From positions 40,888 to 104,887 of the forward strand of contig JBDSND010000118.1 in the NCBI GenBank assembly GCA_039915505.1: DNA of 64,000 bases, in the 5' to 3' direction. Position 1 is the first letter of the stretch; each line of letters opens with the position of its first letter. This DNA comes from CAIWHR01 sp039915505 (GTDB taxonomy: Bacteria; Pseudomonadota; Gammaproteobacteria; Burkholderiales; Casimicrobiaceae). The position numbers were made by a program, and so were the translations under genes. This document shows positions 14,809 to 24,044 of this stretch, piece after piece. The notes beneath the pieces are model-generated. The model had not been told where the DNA came from. It saw only the letters and a program-made list of their open reading frames with translations, and ran no database searches.

Positions 14809-17545
14809 GCCTACGCTCGTCCTGGTAGATGGATCGTCGTACCTCTATCGCGCCTTCCACGCCCTGCCGGACCTGCGTACGTCACAGGGCGAGCCGACCG
14901 GTGCGCTGCGCGGCGTGCTGGCAATGCTCCGGCGTATGGTACAGGACGAGAAGCCCGACTTTTTCGCCGTGGTCTTCGACGCGCCGGGCAAGACGTTTCG
15001 CGACGCGTGGTACGCCGATTACAAGGCCAATCGACCGGCGATGCCCGACGACTTGTCGGCACAGATCCAGCCTCTGCACCGCTGCATCCGCGCCGAAGGC
15101 TGGCCCTTGCTCATGGTCGAGGGGGTCGAAGCCGATGATGTGATCGGCACCCTCACGTGTGTTGCGCGCGAGCGCGACATCGACGTGACCGTGTCGACGT
15201 CGGACAAGGATCTCGCCCAGTTGGTGGGCCCGCGCGTCAAGCTCGTCAACACCATGAGCAACGAGACGCTCGACGAGGCGGGGGTGCTCGTCAAGTTCGG
15301 AGTTCGCGCCGACCAGTTGCTCGACCTGCTCACCCTCACCGGGGACGCCATCGACAACGTGCCAGGCGTCGCCAAGGTCGGGCCGAAGACCGCCGCGAAG
15401 TGGCTCAACCAGTATGGCTCGCTCGATGGCGTCATGGCTTGCGCTGCCGAGATCGGTGGCGTGGTCGGAGACAACCTGCGCCAGGCGCTCGACTGGCTGC
15501 CGCAGGGCAAGCGCCTGCTCACGGTGAAGACGGACTGCGATATGCCGGTCGCAGCGCTCGACGATCTCAAGCTCGCGACGCCCGACCGCGCCGCGCTGCG
15601 CGAGCTCTATGGACGCTACGAATTCAAGACCTGGCTGCGTGACATCGAGGCTGGCGCCAAGGGAGCCGATCCCGAAACCGCATCCGACCGTGGCACCAGT
15701 CGCGCCGATGCGGTGGAAACCCAGGCCACCGTACCGCTCGACGCGAATTGCGAGGTCGTCATCGATGCCGACGCTTTCGAGCGCTGGTGCGGGGTAATCG
15801 AGGCTGCCGAGCTGGTGGCGATGCACGTCGAGACGACGAGCCCGGAGCCGATGGAGGCGCGCATCGTGGGTATTGCCCTGGCGATCGCTCCCGATACGGC
15901 GTGCTACGTCCCGCTCGGGCATGGTTATGCCGGCGCGCCAGCCCAGCTCGACACGGAGAAAGTGCTCGCGCGCCTCGCGCCATGGGTCGCAGATCCCGCG
16001 CGGCGCAAGATCGGCCACAACCTCAAACAGGACGAGCACTCCCTCGCCAACCATGGGCTCGTTCTCGCCGGGGTCGCTCACGACACCCTGCTCGAGTCCT
16101 ACGTCGTCGAATCGCACAAGCCGCACGACCTCGACAGCCTGCTGCTGCGCCAGCTCGACGCGCGCATGGTCACGTACGCCGAGATCGCCGGCAAAGGCGC
16201 GGCGCAGATCCCCTTCGAGCAGGTGAGCATCGATCGTGCAAGTTGCTATTGCGGGACCAGCGCGGCGGTGGTTCTGCGCCTGCATGCCAAGCTCGGCCCG
16301 CGGATTGCCGCGGACGACAAGCTGGCCCGGGTGTACGGTGCGATCGAGATGCCGGTGCGCGCAATCCTGTTTGGCATGGAGCGACATGGCGTGCTGCTCG
16401 ACACGGGGCTCCTCAACGCGCAGAGCCGCGAGCTCGGCGAGCGCATCCTGGCCCTCGAGGAGCAGGCGTATGCGACGGCCGGCCAGCCGTTCAACCTCGG
16501 CTCGCCCAAGCAGTTGTGCACGGTGCTCTACGAGAAGATGGGACTACCGGTGCGCAAGAAGACGGCGACGGGCCAGCCATCGACCGACGAGGAGGTGCTG
16601 CAGGAGCTCGCCGCGGATTATCCGCTGCCCAAGCTCATCCTCGAGCATCGCGCGATGTGGAAACTCAAGTCTACGTACACCGACAAGTTGCCGCAGCGGG
16701 TCAATCCGCGCACGGGCCGGGTGCACACGACGTTCAGCCAGGCTACCGCGGTCACCGGCAGGCTCGCGTCGCTCGAGCCCAACTTGCAGAACATCCCGAT
16801 CCGCACGGCGGAGGGCCGGCGCATCCGCGAAGCCTTCGTCGCGCCGTCCGGGCACGTGCTGGTGTCCGCCGACTATTCGCAGATCGAGCTGCGCATCATG
16901 GCGCACCTGTCCCAGGACCCGGCGTTGCTGAAGGCGTTTCGGGAAGGCTCGGACATCCATCGTGCCACCGCGGCCGACATCTTCGGCGTGGCGCCCGAGG
17001 CCGTGACCAGCGAGCAGCGCCGCTACATCAAGGCCGTGAATTTCGGGCTCATCTATGGGATGAGCGGCTTCGGGCTCGCGATCCAGCTCGGCATCGAGCG
17101 CTCAGCGGCGCAGCAGTACATCGACAAGTACTTTGCGCGCTATCCGGGCGTGGCGGCCTACATGCAGCGTACCCGAGAGCTCGCGCGCGGCCAGGGGTAC
17201 GTGGAGACGGTGTTCGGCCGGCGCCTGTGGTTGCCGGATATCAAAGCGGCAGGTGGCCCGCGCCGCGCCGGTGCCGAGCGGGCCGCCATCAATGCCCCGA
17301 TGCAGGGCACCGCCGCCGACCTCGTGAAACTGGCCATGATCGCCGTCGATGGCTGGATCGCGCGCGAAAACCTCGCGACCCGGCTGGTCCTGCAAGTCCA
17401 CGACGAGCTGGTCTTCGAGGTACCGGATGCGGAGCTCGAGCAGGTGCGACGCGAATTGCCCGCGCACATGCAGAACGTGGCGGAGCTCTCGGTGCCCCTC
17501 GTGGCCGATGTCGGCTCGGGTGCGAATTGGGAGCGGGCGCACTGA
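14807..17545 (+). CDS. polA: DNA polymerase I with a degenerate proofreading site
   Basis: Replication and repair polymerase of 912 residues with the three standard domains. The N-terminal 5' nuclease begins MPTLVLVDGSSYLYRAFHA and includes DVTVSTSDKDLAQL. The polymerase domain is intact: SADYSQIELRIMAHLS (motif A), RRYIKAVNFGLIYGMSGFG (motif B) and LQVHDELVFE (motif C). The middle 3'-5' exonuclease domain has lost key acids: His340 stands where E. coli has Asp355 (AMHVETTS), and Ser485 where Asp501 belongs (CYCGTSAAVV). Glu342, Asp409 and Tyr481 remain. Proofreading is therefore probably absent or weak, as in Taq-type enzymes. The gene is divergent from LOG with overlapping start codons. Confidence 0.95.
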   Translation: MPTLVLVDGSSYLYRAFHALPDLRTSQGEPTGALRGVLAMLRRMVQDEKPDFFAVVFDAPGKTFRDAWYADYKANRPAMPDDLSAQIQPLHRCIRAEGWPLLMVEGVEADDVIGTLTCVARERDIDVTVSTSDKDLAQLVGPRVKLVNTMSNETLDEAGVLVKFGVRADQLLDLLTLTGDAIDNVPGVAKVGPKTAAKWLNQYGSLDGVMACAAEIGGVVGDNLRQALDWLPQGKRLLTVKTDCDMPVAALDDLKLATPDRAALRELYGRYEFKTWLRDIEAGAKGADPETASDRGTSRADAVETQATVPLDANCEVVIDADAFERWCGVIEAAELVAMHVETTSPEPMEARIVGIALAIAPDTACYVPLGHGYAGAPAQLDTEKVLARLAPWVADPARRKIGHNLKQDEHSLANHGLVLAGVAHDTLLESYVVESHKPHDLDSLLLRQLDARMVTYAEIAGKGAAQIPFEQVSIDRASCYCGTSAAVVLRLHAKLGPRIAADDKLARVYGAIEMPVRAILFGMERHGVLLDTGLLNAQSRELGERILALEEQAYATAGQPFNLGSPKQLCTVLYEKMGLPVRKKTATGQPSTDEEVLQELAADYPLPKLILEHRAMWKLKSTYTDKLPQRVNPRTGRVHTTFSQATAVTGRLASLEPNLQNIPIRTAEGRRIREAFVAPSGHVLVSADYSQIELRIMAHLSQDPALLKAFREGSDIHRATAADIFGVAPEAVTSEQRRYIKAVNFGLIYGMSGFGLAIQLGIERSAAQQYIDKYFARYPGVAAYMQRTRELARGQGYVETVFGRRLWLPDIKAAGGPRRAGAERAAINAPMQGTAADLVKLAMIAVDGWIARENLATRLVLQVHDELVFEVPDAELEQVRRELPAHMQNVAELSVPLVADVGSGANWERAH

Positions 17546-17684
17546 TCAGGGGCACGGCGCTGTGCCTGAGGTGGCGGACACCGGCATGCGCAGCCCGTGG
17601 CCCGCGCTGGGCCTGCCGGCGTTGTACGATTGCCGGCGAAGTACGACAATTCCTGCGCTTCGATGAACCATGCTCATTATCCAC

Positions 17685-17690
17685 AAGGAG
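17685..17690 (+). promoter_or_regulatory. Ribosome binding site deciding the start of the SBP gene
   Basis: AAGGAG lies six bases before the ATG at 17697. It favours that start over the upstream in-frame ATG at 17670. Confidence 0.8.
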
Positions 17691-17696
17691 CTTCTC

Positions 17697-18647
17697 ATGT
17701 TGCCGATCAAGACGCTTGCCGTGCTCGCCCTTGCCTCCGTCGCGACCGCGTCGGCGGCGCAGGAAACCAAGGTTGCCATCGGCCTCTCGGGCTGGACCGG
17801 TTTCGCGCCCCTCACTCTCGCCAAGGAAGCCGGACTCTTCAAGAAGCATGGCCTCGACGTCACGTTGCGCAAGATTCCACAGAAGGATCGCCATCTTGCG
17901 ATCGCCTCCGGTGACGTGCAGTGCGCAGCCACCACGGTCGAGACCTGGATCGTCTGGAACGCCAATGGCGTCGCGACCACCCAGATTTTCCAGCTCGACA
18001 AGAGCTACGGCGCGGACGGCATGGTGGTCAAGCCGAACATCGCCAAGATCGCCGACCTCAAGGGCAAGACCGTCGCCGCGAGCGCTCCCGGCACGGCGCC
18101 GTACTTCACCCTATCCTGGTTCCTCGCCAAGAACGGCGTGTCGGTCAAGGACGTCAGGGTGGTCAACCTCGAGCCGCAGGCGGCCGCCAACGCCATGATC
18201 GCCGGAACGAGTGACCTCGATGCCGCGATGACCTACGAGCCCTACCTGTCGTCGGTGCGCGCCAAGCCCGAGGCCGGGAAGATCATCGCCACGACGCTCG
18301 ATTACCCGATGGTGATGGACACGGTCGGCTGCACGCCCAAGTTCCTGGCGGACAATCCGAAGGCGGCCAAGGCACTGGCCGACGCATACTTTGATGCGCT
18401 TGACATGATCCGCAACGACCCGAAGAAGAGCTTCGAGATCATGGGCGCCGACGTGAAGCAGACCGGCGAGCAGTTCGAGGCCAGCCAGAAGTACCTGCGC
18501 TGGCAGGACCGGGCCGCGAACCAGAAGTTCTTTGCCGGCGAGCATGCGCAGTTCTCCAAGGAGGCAGCGCAGCTCCTGCTCGACACTGGCGTCATCAAGC
18601 AGACTCCCGAGATGGCGAAGCTCGCCGACACCCGCTTCATCCAGTAG
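17697..18647 (+). CDS. ABC transporter substrate-binding protein, NitT/TauT type (transporter 1)
   Basis: Predicted periplasmic binding protein of 316 residues with a signal peptide (MLPIKTLAVLALASVATASAAQE). The body has the NMT1/SsuA/TauA-like fold: a first domain with GLSGWTGFAPLTLAKEAGLFKKHGLDV, a hinge region DLKGKTVAASAPGTAPYF, and the motif DLDAAMTYEPYLSSV. Nitrate, taurine, sulfonates and related small organic ions are known ligands of the class; nothing here fixes the ligand. Genes for permease (2 bp downstream) and ATPase follow on the same strand, giving a complete importer downstream of polA. Confidence 0.87.
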   Translation: MLPIKTLAVLALASVATASAAQETKVAIGLSGWTGFAPLTLAKEAGLFKKHGLDVTLRKIPQKDRHLAIASGDVQCAATTVETWIVWNANGVATTQIFQLDKSYGADGMVVKPNIAKIADLKGKTVAASAPGTAPYFTLSWFLAKNGVSVKDVRVVNLEPQAAANAMIAGTSDLDAAMTYEPYLSSVRAKPEAGKIIATTLDYPMVMDTVGCTPKFLADNPKAAKALADAYFDALDMIRNDPKKSFEIMGADVKQTGEQFEASQKYLRWQDRAANQKFFAGEHAQFSKEAAQLLLDTGVIKQTPEMAKLADTRFIQ

Positions 18648-18649
18648 CG

Positions 18650-19423
18650 ATGCATCCGCTGCAACCGGTCACGCCGGGCGCGCGGATCGCGCTCGGCGTG
18701 GCGTTCTTCGTCCTCTTTGTCGCGGTGTGGGCGGCGGTCACGCTCGGCGGCTACGTCAGCAAGACCTTCCTTGCCGATCCCATCACCATGGTCCGGTCGG
18801 GTTGGACGCTGTTGACCGAGATGGGCTTCGGCTACGACATCGCGATGACCGTGTGGCGGGTGGTGGGCGGATTTCTCATTGCCGCTGTGCTGGCGCTTCC
18901 CCTTGGCGTGGCGATGGGCACCTACAAGCCGGTCGAGGCGTTCTTCGAGCCCTTCGTCTCGTTCGCGCGCTACTTGCCGGCCTCCGCCTTCATTCCGCTG
19001 CTGATCTTGTGGGCCGGCATCGGCGAGGCGCAGAAGCTCGCGGTCATTTTCATTGGGAGCTTCTTCCAGCTGACGCTCATGATCGCGGTGATCGTCGGCA
19101 ACACCCGGCGTGACCTGGTCGAGGCTGCCTACACCCTGGGGGCCTCCGATCACTCTCTGATACGACGGGTGCTGCTGCCCGGGGCGGCCCCGGAGATTGC
19201 CGAGACGCTGCGCCTGGTGCTGGGTTGGGCGTGGACCTATGTGATCGTCGCCGAGCTGATCGGCGCCTCGTCGGGCATTGGCCACATGATCACCGACAGC
19301 CAGGCGCTGCTCGCGACCGACCAGATCATCTTCGGCATCATCGTCATCGGCCTGATCGGTCTGGCGAGCGACCTCGCCTTCAAGCAAGGCAATCGCCGGC
19401 TATTTCCCTGGTCGCAGATCTAG
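18650..19423 (+). CDS. ABC transporter permease, NitT/TauT type (transporter 1)
   Basis: Inner-membrane permease of 257 residues of the SsuC/TauC kind. Six or so hydrophobic spans are visible, beginning ALGVAFFVLFVAVWAAVTLGG. The cytoplasmic EAA loop that docks on the ATPase is present as AAYTLGASDHSLIRRVLLPGAAPEI. It starts 2 bp after the binding-protein gene and ends 5 bp before the ATPase start, so the three genes form one transcription unit. A homodimer is expected. Confidence 0.88.
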   Translation: MHPLQPVTPGARIALGVAFFVLFVAVWAAVTLGGYVSKTFLADPITMVRSGWTLLTEMGFGYDIAMTVWRVVGGFLIAAVLALPLGVAMGTYKPVEAFFEPFVSFARYLPASAFIPLLILWAGIGEAQKLAVIFIGSFFQLTLMIAVIVGNTRRDLVEAAYTLGASDHSLIRRVLLPGAAPEIAETLRLVLGWAWTYVIVAELIGASSGIGHMITDSQALLATDQIIFGIIVIGLIGLASDLAFKQGNRRLFPWSQI

Positions 19424-19428
19424 CGGTC

Positions 19429-20256
19429 ATGACAGATTCGATCCTGTCGATTCGTGGCGTGGCGCGCGCCTTTCCGTCGATGCATGGCGGTGCCGCGACC
19501 CTCGCGCTGGAGGCGACCGACCTCACGGCGGCCGAGAACGACTTCATCACCATTCTCGGACCCTCCGGTTGTGGCAAGAGCACCTTGCTGCGCATCGTCG
19601 CCGGGCTCGATCATCCGACGTCCGGGGAGGTGCTGCTCGACGGCCGACGCATCGAAGGTCCAGGATCGGATCGGGGCATGGTTTTCCAGAGCTATACGCT
19701 GTTTCCCTGGCTCGACGTACTGGACAACGTCTGCTTCGGGCTGCGCGAGCGTGGTATGCCTCGCAACCGGCAGGTCGAGATCGCCCGTACGTTCCTCGAT
19801 AAGGTCGGACTCACGGGTTTCGAGCGTCACTATCCGAAGCAGCTTTCCGGCGGTATGCAGCAGCGCACCGCGCTGGCTCGCGCACTTGCGAATGATCCGC
19901 GCATCCTGCTGATGGACGAGCCGTTCGGGGCGCTGGATCACCAGACGCGCGAGCTGATGCAGGAACTCCTGCTCGGAATCTGGGAGGGAGAGCGGAAGAC
20001 CGTGCTGTTCGTGACCCACGACATCGACGAGGCGGTGTTCATCGGCTCGCGGGTGGTGGTCATGACCGCACGGCCAGGGCGCATCAAGGTTGACCGCCCC
20101 GTGCCGCTGCCGCACCCGCGGCACTACGCGATGAAGACCTCGCCGGAGTTCGCGCATCTCAAGGCCGAGCTCACCGAACACGTACGCACCGAGGTGCTGG
20201 CCGCGCAGCAGGCGATGGCGACCGCGGGCGCACTCCGCAACCGCATCCCGGCTTAG
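19429..20256 (+). CDS. ABC transporter ATP-binding protein, NitT/TauT type (transporter 1)
   Basis: Cytoplasmic ATPase of 275 residues. Walker A is GPSGCGKST, the signature is LSGGMQQRTALARAL, Walker B is ILLMDEPFGALD and the switch histidine lies in VTHDIDEAV. The ATG at 19429 is taken because the first beta strand (ILSIRGVARAF) starts directly after it; the open frame extends upstream inside the permease gene. With the two preceding genes it completes transporter 1. The next gene (20289) is convergent, with 32 bp between stops that hold no convincing terminator. Confidence 0.9.
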   Translation: MTDSILSIRGVARAFPSMHGGAATLALEATDLTAAENDFITILGPSGCGKSTLLRIVAGLDHPTSGEVLLDGRRIEGPGSDRGMVFQSYTLFPWLDVLDNVCFGLRERGMPRNRQVEIARTFLDKVGLTGFERHYPKQLSGGMQQRTALARALANDPRILLMDEPFGALDHQTRELMQELLLGIWEGERKTVLFVTHDIDEAVFIGSRVVVMTARPGRIKVDRPVPLPHPRHYAMKTSPEFAHLKAELTEHVRTEVLAAQQAMATAGALRNRIPA

Positions 20257-20288
20257 CCCGCGGCGGGCGTGCTGAGCGAGCGGCGTGT

Positions 20289-21230
20289 TCAGCGCGCGGC
20301 GAGCAGCCCGGCGCCTCGGGCCAGCCGCTCGATCTCGGCCCGCTCGTCGGCATCGACGCCGAGCTGAGGCGGACGCACGGTCGCATGCGGGAAGACGCCC
20401 TGCAGCTTGAGTACTTCCTTCATGCGCGGCCGGTAATCGCGAATCGGCGCCCGCCAGCAGTAGCGCGCGAGCGGTCCCAGCCGCTCCCAGATGGCGGCGC
20501 CGCGCGCGTAGTCGCGCTCCACGGCGTAGCGTTGCATCGCGACGAGCTCGGCGGTCGCAGTGCCGGCGAAACCGATCAGGGCGCCGTCGCAGCCCATCAC
20601 CATCGCCTCCCAGATGAACGTGTCGCTACCGGTGAGAATACCGAGCTTGCGTGGCAGGGTCTTCGCAGTGGCGATCGTTTCGATCGTCTTGGGGGTGTCG
20701 AACGACGCCTCCTTGAGCCCGATCACCTCGGGAATGGTCGCGAGTCGCGCCAACGTTTCCGGAGGGAAGTCGGGTCCGAAGGCCTTGGGAAACTGGAAGG
20801 CGATCAGCGGCAGACCGACGCCGTCAGCGATGGCCTTGTGATACTGGTAGATCATCTCGGCAGGGACCGGGTTGCCGAGAAAAGTCGGGAACGGCGGGAA
20901 TACGGCCAGCGCCTGCGCGCCAGCATCACGCAGCATCGTGCCCCAACGCACGGCGTCGCGCGTGGACCCTGCGATCAGTCCCGATATCAGCGGACAGGTG
21001 CCCCCGATGGCCTCGCGGCACGCCTTGAGGATGTCGAGCTGCTCGTCGCGATCGAGTGCCGGACCCTCGCTCGCATCCATGTTCATAGCGATGGCGGTCG
21101 GCGCTTGACCCGCGATCCAAGCGATGTAACGCGAGAGGGCGGGCCAGTCCACCGAGGTGTCGGGCAGCATCGGCAGGAACGGTGCGGCGACGATGCCTTG
21201 CAGGGTGAACGCGGTTGCGGGGCTGGTCAT
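20289..21230 (-). CDS. Dihydrodipicolinate synthase/N-acetylneuraminate lyase family aldolase
   Basis: TIM-barrel class I aldolase of 313 residues. The Schiff-base lysine is Lys173 in VIGLKEASF. The usual YNxP motif, which supplies a catalytic Tyr in DHDPS, reads FQFP at 145-148, so the Tyr is replaced by Phe. With that change and the gene context, a housekeeping DapA role is unlikely; a catabolic aldolase or hydro-lyase acting on a 2-oxo acid or similar product is inferred. It is the last gene of a minus-strand operon and starts in an ATGA overlap with the ATPase gene upstream. Confidence 0.82.
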   Translation of the reverse strand: MTSPATAFTLQGIVAAPFLPMLPDTSVDWPALSRYIAWIAGQAPTAIAMNMDASEGPALDRDEQLDILKACREAIGGTCPLISGLIAGSTRDAVRWGTMLRDAGAQALAVFPPFPTFLGNPVPAEMIYQYHKAIADGVGLPLIAFQFPKAFGPDFPPETLARLATIPEVIGLKEASFDTPKTIETIATAKTLPRKLGILTGSDTFIWEAMVMGCDGALIGFAGTATAELVAMQRYAVERDYARGAAIWERLGPLARYCWRAPIRDYRPRMKEVLKLQGVFPHATVRPPQLGVDADERAEIERLARGAGLLAAR

Positions 21231-22132
21231 GACGGCGATCCTCCGGGGCCTCCGACCGTGGCGGCATGCATGCCGGTGCCACGCAGCACCCCGCGGTCGA
21301 GAAAGATGCGGGTAATAACGTCCTCAGCCTCGATGAAGGCGGGTAACCGGCGCGCGTCGAGGCCGCGCGGTCGCGCCAGGTCGATGCGCAGGGTCTTCTC
21401 GATCTTGCCGGGACGCGGACTCATAACCAGGACCCGATCGGCGAGGAGCACCGCCTCGTCGATCGAATGGGTGATGAACACGACGGTCTTGCGGGTCGCG
21501 AGCCATAGCGACTCGAGGTCGAGCCGCATCTGCTCGCGGGTGAGGGCATCCAGCGCCCCGAAAGGCTCGTCCATGAGCAGCAGCGGCGCATCGTGGATCA
21601 GCGCACGGGCAATGGCCACGCGCTGGCGCATGCCACCGGAAAGCTCGTGGGGGAACCGATCGGCGAATTCGGCCAAGCCTACCTGGGCGAGCAAGGCCAG
21701 GGCACGCTCGCGATAGGCGCGCGGGTCGAGGCCCCGCAACTCCACCTGCACCAGTACGTTGTCGAGCGCGTTGCGCCATTGCAGCAGCACCGGACTCTGG
21801 AATACGACGCCGATATCGGTTTGCGGCCGCGTCACGCGAGCGCCGGCGACGCGCACCTCGCCGGCGCTCGCGGGTTGCAGGCCGGCGATCACCCGCAGCA
21901 GGGTGCTCTTGCCGCAACCGGACGGGCCGACGATGGCCACGAACTCACCGGGCGCGACGGCGAGGTCGATCGCCTCGAGGGCGTGGGTGGCGGCGACGTT
22001 CCTGCCCGCGATACTCTGGTACGTCTTGGTGACGCCGTGCAGCTCGACATAGCAGGGCGGCACCTGGGCGGCGCTCGCAGCGACATCGCGGTCATACACC
22101 CCATGCGGTGCGGTCGCAAGGTCGTGCGACAT
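21227..22132 (-). CDS. ABC transporter ATP-binding protein (transporter 2)
   Basis: NitT/TauT-type ATPase of 301 residues. It shows Walker A GPSGCGKST, signature LSGGMRQRVAIARAL, Walker B LLLMDEPFGALD and the switch region FITHSIDEAV. About 30 residues precede the first strand (YVELHGVTKTYQ), a longer N-terminus than usual. It lies between the binding-protein gene (55 bp upstream) and the DapA-family gene (4-bp overlap), so uptake and catabolic genes are translated in series. Confidence 0.9.
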   Translation of the reverse strand: MSHDLATAPHGVYDRDVAASAAQVPPCYVELHGVTKTYQSIAGRNVAATHALEAIDLAVAPGEFVAIVGPSGCGKSTLLRVIAGLQPASAGEVRVAGARVTRPQTDIGVVFQSPVLLQWRNALDNVLVQVELRGLDPRAYRERALALLAQVGLAEFADRFPHELSGGMRQRVAIARALIHDAPLLLMDEPFGALDALTREQMRLDLESLWLATRKTVVFITHSIDEAVLLADRVLVMSPRPGKIEKTLRIDLARPRGLDARRLPAFIEAEDVITRIFLDRGVLRGTGMHAATVGGPGGSPS

Positions 22133-22187
22133 CAGGCTGCCACCCTGCGACCGCCCTCGTCGCGGCAGCGTGCCATCCGGCGTCGCA

Positions 22188-23159
22188 TCACGGCAGGAAT
22201 TCGTTGGTGTGGAACGCTGTCCAGGATTTGTCGGTCGAAAGCTCGCGATAGGTTCGCAGGATCGTGAGGGTCTGGTCCCAGTCGGCCTGCGCGCCCATCC
22301 CGATTTTGCCCTTGGAGTTCTTGGAATCGAGAAGGTCGAGGTCGACCATCAGCTGGTCGAGCGTGGATTGGCGATTGAGGTCGGGCTTGGCCTTCATGGC
22401 AGCGTCGACGGCAGCGCCCGGATTCTTCTTCGCCTCCTCCCATGTCTTGACCGTGGCGCGCACGAAACGCTTCACCAGGTCCGGATTCTTGCGCAGGGTC
22501 TCCCCGGAGGTGAGGATCGTCATGCCGACGATGTTGGCGCCCCAGTCGGCGTAGCGCATGGCGGAGGGGTTGCCGCCCTTGTACTTGATCAAAAAGTATT
22601 GGTCGTCGGCACCGCCGAGCAGCGCGTCGGCCTTGCGTTCCAGTACCGTGACGACTTTGGCGGCGGGATCGACTTGCACCATGTTGATCTTGGCGCAGTC
22701 GACGTTGTTGGCCTTGCAAACGCCCTGCAGGAGATGACCCAGTGGATCGCCGGCACTGACCGCCACCTTCTTGCCTTCGAGGTCCTTGGGTGTCCTGATG
22801 TTGGCATCGGTGAGCGACACCACCGAGAAGCCGGTGGTGTTGAGCAGCGACATGACGCTCTTCACATCCGCGCCCTTGGACGCCGTGAGGATCACCGACG
22901 ACGAATCCGCGAGCCCGAACGTATCCGAGCCGGCCGCCACGGCCTGCACGGTATTGCCCGAGCCGCGTCCTTCGTTGATGGTGAGGTCGATGCCCTCGGC
23001 GCTGTAGAAGCCGCGCTCCTTGCCGTAGTAGAACGGCGCGTGCAGTCCGCCGAGATACCAGTTGAGTCGCAGCGATACCTTGTCCTGCGCCCATGCGGAC
23101 GTGCCGGATGCCAGCACGCAAAGGGTTGCAAGGGTGCCGATCAGTCGCGCAATGCTCAT
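22188..23159 (-). CDS. ABC transporter substrate-binding protein, NMT1/ThiY type (transporter 2)
   Basis: Predicted periplasmic binding protein of 323 residues. The signal peptide is MSIARLIGTLATLCVLASGTSAWAQ. The mature N-terminus has LRLNWYLGGLHAPFYYGKER and EGRGSGNTVQAVAAGSDTFG, a pattern shared with pyrimidine-precursor binders such as ThiY and NMT1. It resembles the binding protein of transporter 3 at 54226-55224. The ATG at 23159 has GAGGAGAAGAGAC upstream; ATG codons 5 and 14 residues further up are possible. The ligand is unknown, but neighbours suggest an organic compound that is then hydrolysed and oxidised. Confidence 0.87.
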   Translation of the reverse strand: MSIARLIGTLATLCVLASGTSAWAQDKVSLRLNWYLGGLHAPFYYGKERGFYSAEGIDLTINEGRGSGNTVQAVAAGSDTFGLADSSSVILTASKGADVKSVMSLLNTTGFSVVSLTDANIRTPKDLEGKKVAVSAGDPLGHLLQGVCKANNVDCAKINMVQVDPAAKVVTVLERKADALLGGADDQYFLIKYKGGNPSAMRYADWGANIVGMTILTSGETLRKNPDLVKRFVRATVKTWEEAKKNPGAAVDAAMKAKPDLNRQSTLDQLMVDLDLLDSKNSKGKIGMGAQADWDQTLTILRTYRELSTDKSWTAFHTNEFLP

Positions 23160-23210
23160 GTCTCTTCTCCTCATGGACCGGTCGGTCCTCTGGTCATTCA
23201 CCGCCGACGT

Positions 23211-24044
23211 CTAAAGCGTCGCGTCGTTTTGCTGCGCCTGCTGGTTGACATGCCAGGGGATCGCCAGGCGCTCGATCACCTCGACGGCGTAGTACACGAT
23301 CACCCCGATCAACGATAGCAGCACGATGGTCGCGAAGACCATGGGTGTGTCGAGCTGGCCGTTGTACTGCAAAAGCAGGTATCCGAGCCCCTTGTCCGAC
23401 GCCACGAACTCGGCGACGACCGCGGCGGTCGCCGCGAGCGCGGCACCGACCTTGAGCCCGGTGAAAATATGCGGCAGTGCCTGGGGCAGCGCGATCTTCA
23501 GGAACAGGCGCATGCCACCGGCCCCCGTCGTACGGGCGAAGTCCATGATGTCGCGGTCCGCACTCTTGAAGCCGGCGATGCTCGACACCACGATCGGAAA
23601 GAACGACAGCAGGAAGACGAGCAGCAGCTTGGGGGTGAAACCGAAGCCGAACCAGATGATGAACAGCGGCGCGATCGCGATCTTGGGCACGATCTGCAGG
23701 AACACGATCACCGGGTAAACCGATTGCTCCATGAACCGGGAATACGCGATGGCGAGCGCGAGCGGAACGCTGACCACCGCGGCCAGGGCGTACCCCGCCA
23801 GGATCTCGCGGGTCGTGACCCACGCGCCCTGCATGACCACCTCGTGGCGGCGCGAGAACTCCTCCCACACCCGCGACGGCGGGGGCAGCAAATATTCCTT
23901 GATCCCGAAGAGATGGACCGCGAATTCCCAGAGAAGGAACAGCATCACGAAGATCAGCAACGCACCGACGCGCCGGCGCAACCAGCCGGCGAGGGCGGCG
24001 CCCCGGCTGACGCGCGCCATGGGAAAGTGTGCCGCGTCGCTCAT
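23211..24044 (-). CDS. ABC transporter permease (transporter 2)
   Basis: Inner-membrane permease of 277 residues. Hydrophobic spans include VGALLIFVMLFLLWEFAVHLF, ILAGYALAAVVSVPLALAIAY, VIVFLQIVPKIAIAPLFIIWF and TIVLLSLIGVIVYYAVEVIE. The docking loop is DFARTTGAGGMRLFLKIALPQALPHI. Its start overlaps the cupin stop as ATGA, and the binding-protein gene follows after 51 bp. It is closely similar in layout to the permease at 55257-56087. Confidence 0.9.
   Translation of the reverse strand: MSDAAHFPMARVSRGAALAGWLRRRVGALLIFVMLFLLWEFAVHLFGIKEYLLPPPSRVWEEFSRRHEVVMQGAWVTTREILAGYALAAVVSVPLALAIAYSRFMEQSVYPVIVFLQIVPKIAIAPLFIIWFGFGFTPKLLLVFLLSFFPIVVSSIAGFKSADRDIMDFARTTGAGGMRLFLKIALPQALPHIFTGLKVGAALAATAAVVAEFVASDKGLGYLLLQYNGQLDTPMVFATIVLLSLIGVIVYYAVEVIERLAIPWHVNQQAQQNDATL

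Noticed and set aside
15748..18198. 816-codon open frame over polA and the binding-protein gene
   Set aside because: It is an out-of-frame shadow of polA in GC-rich DNA, with low-complexity Arg/Ala-rich sequence.
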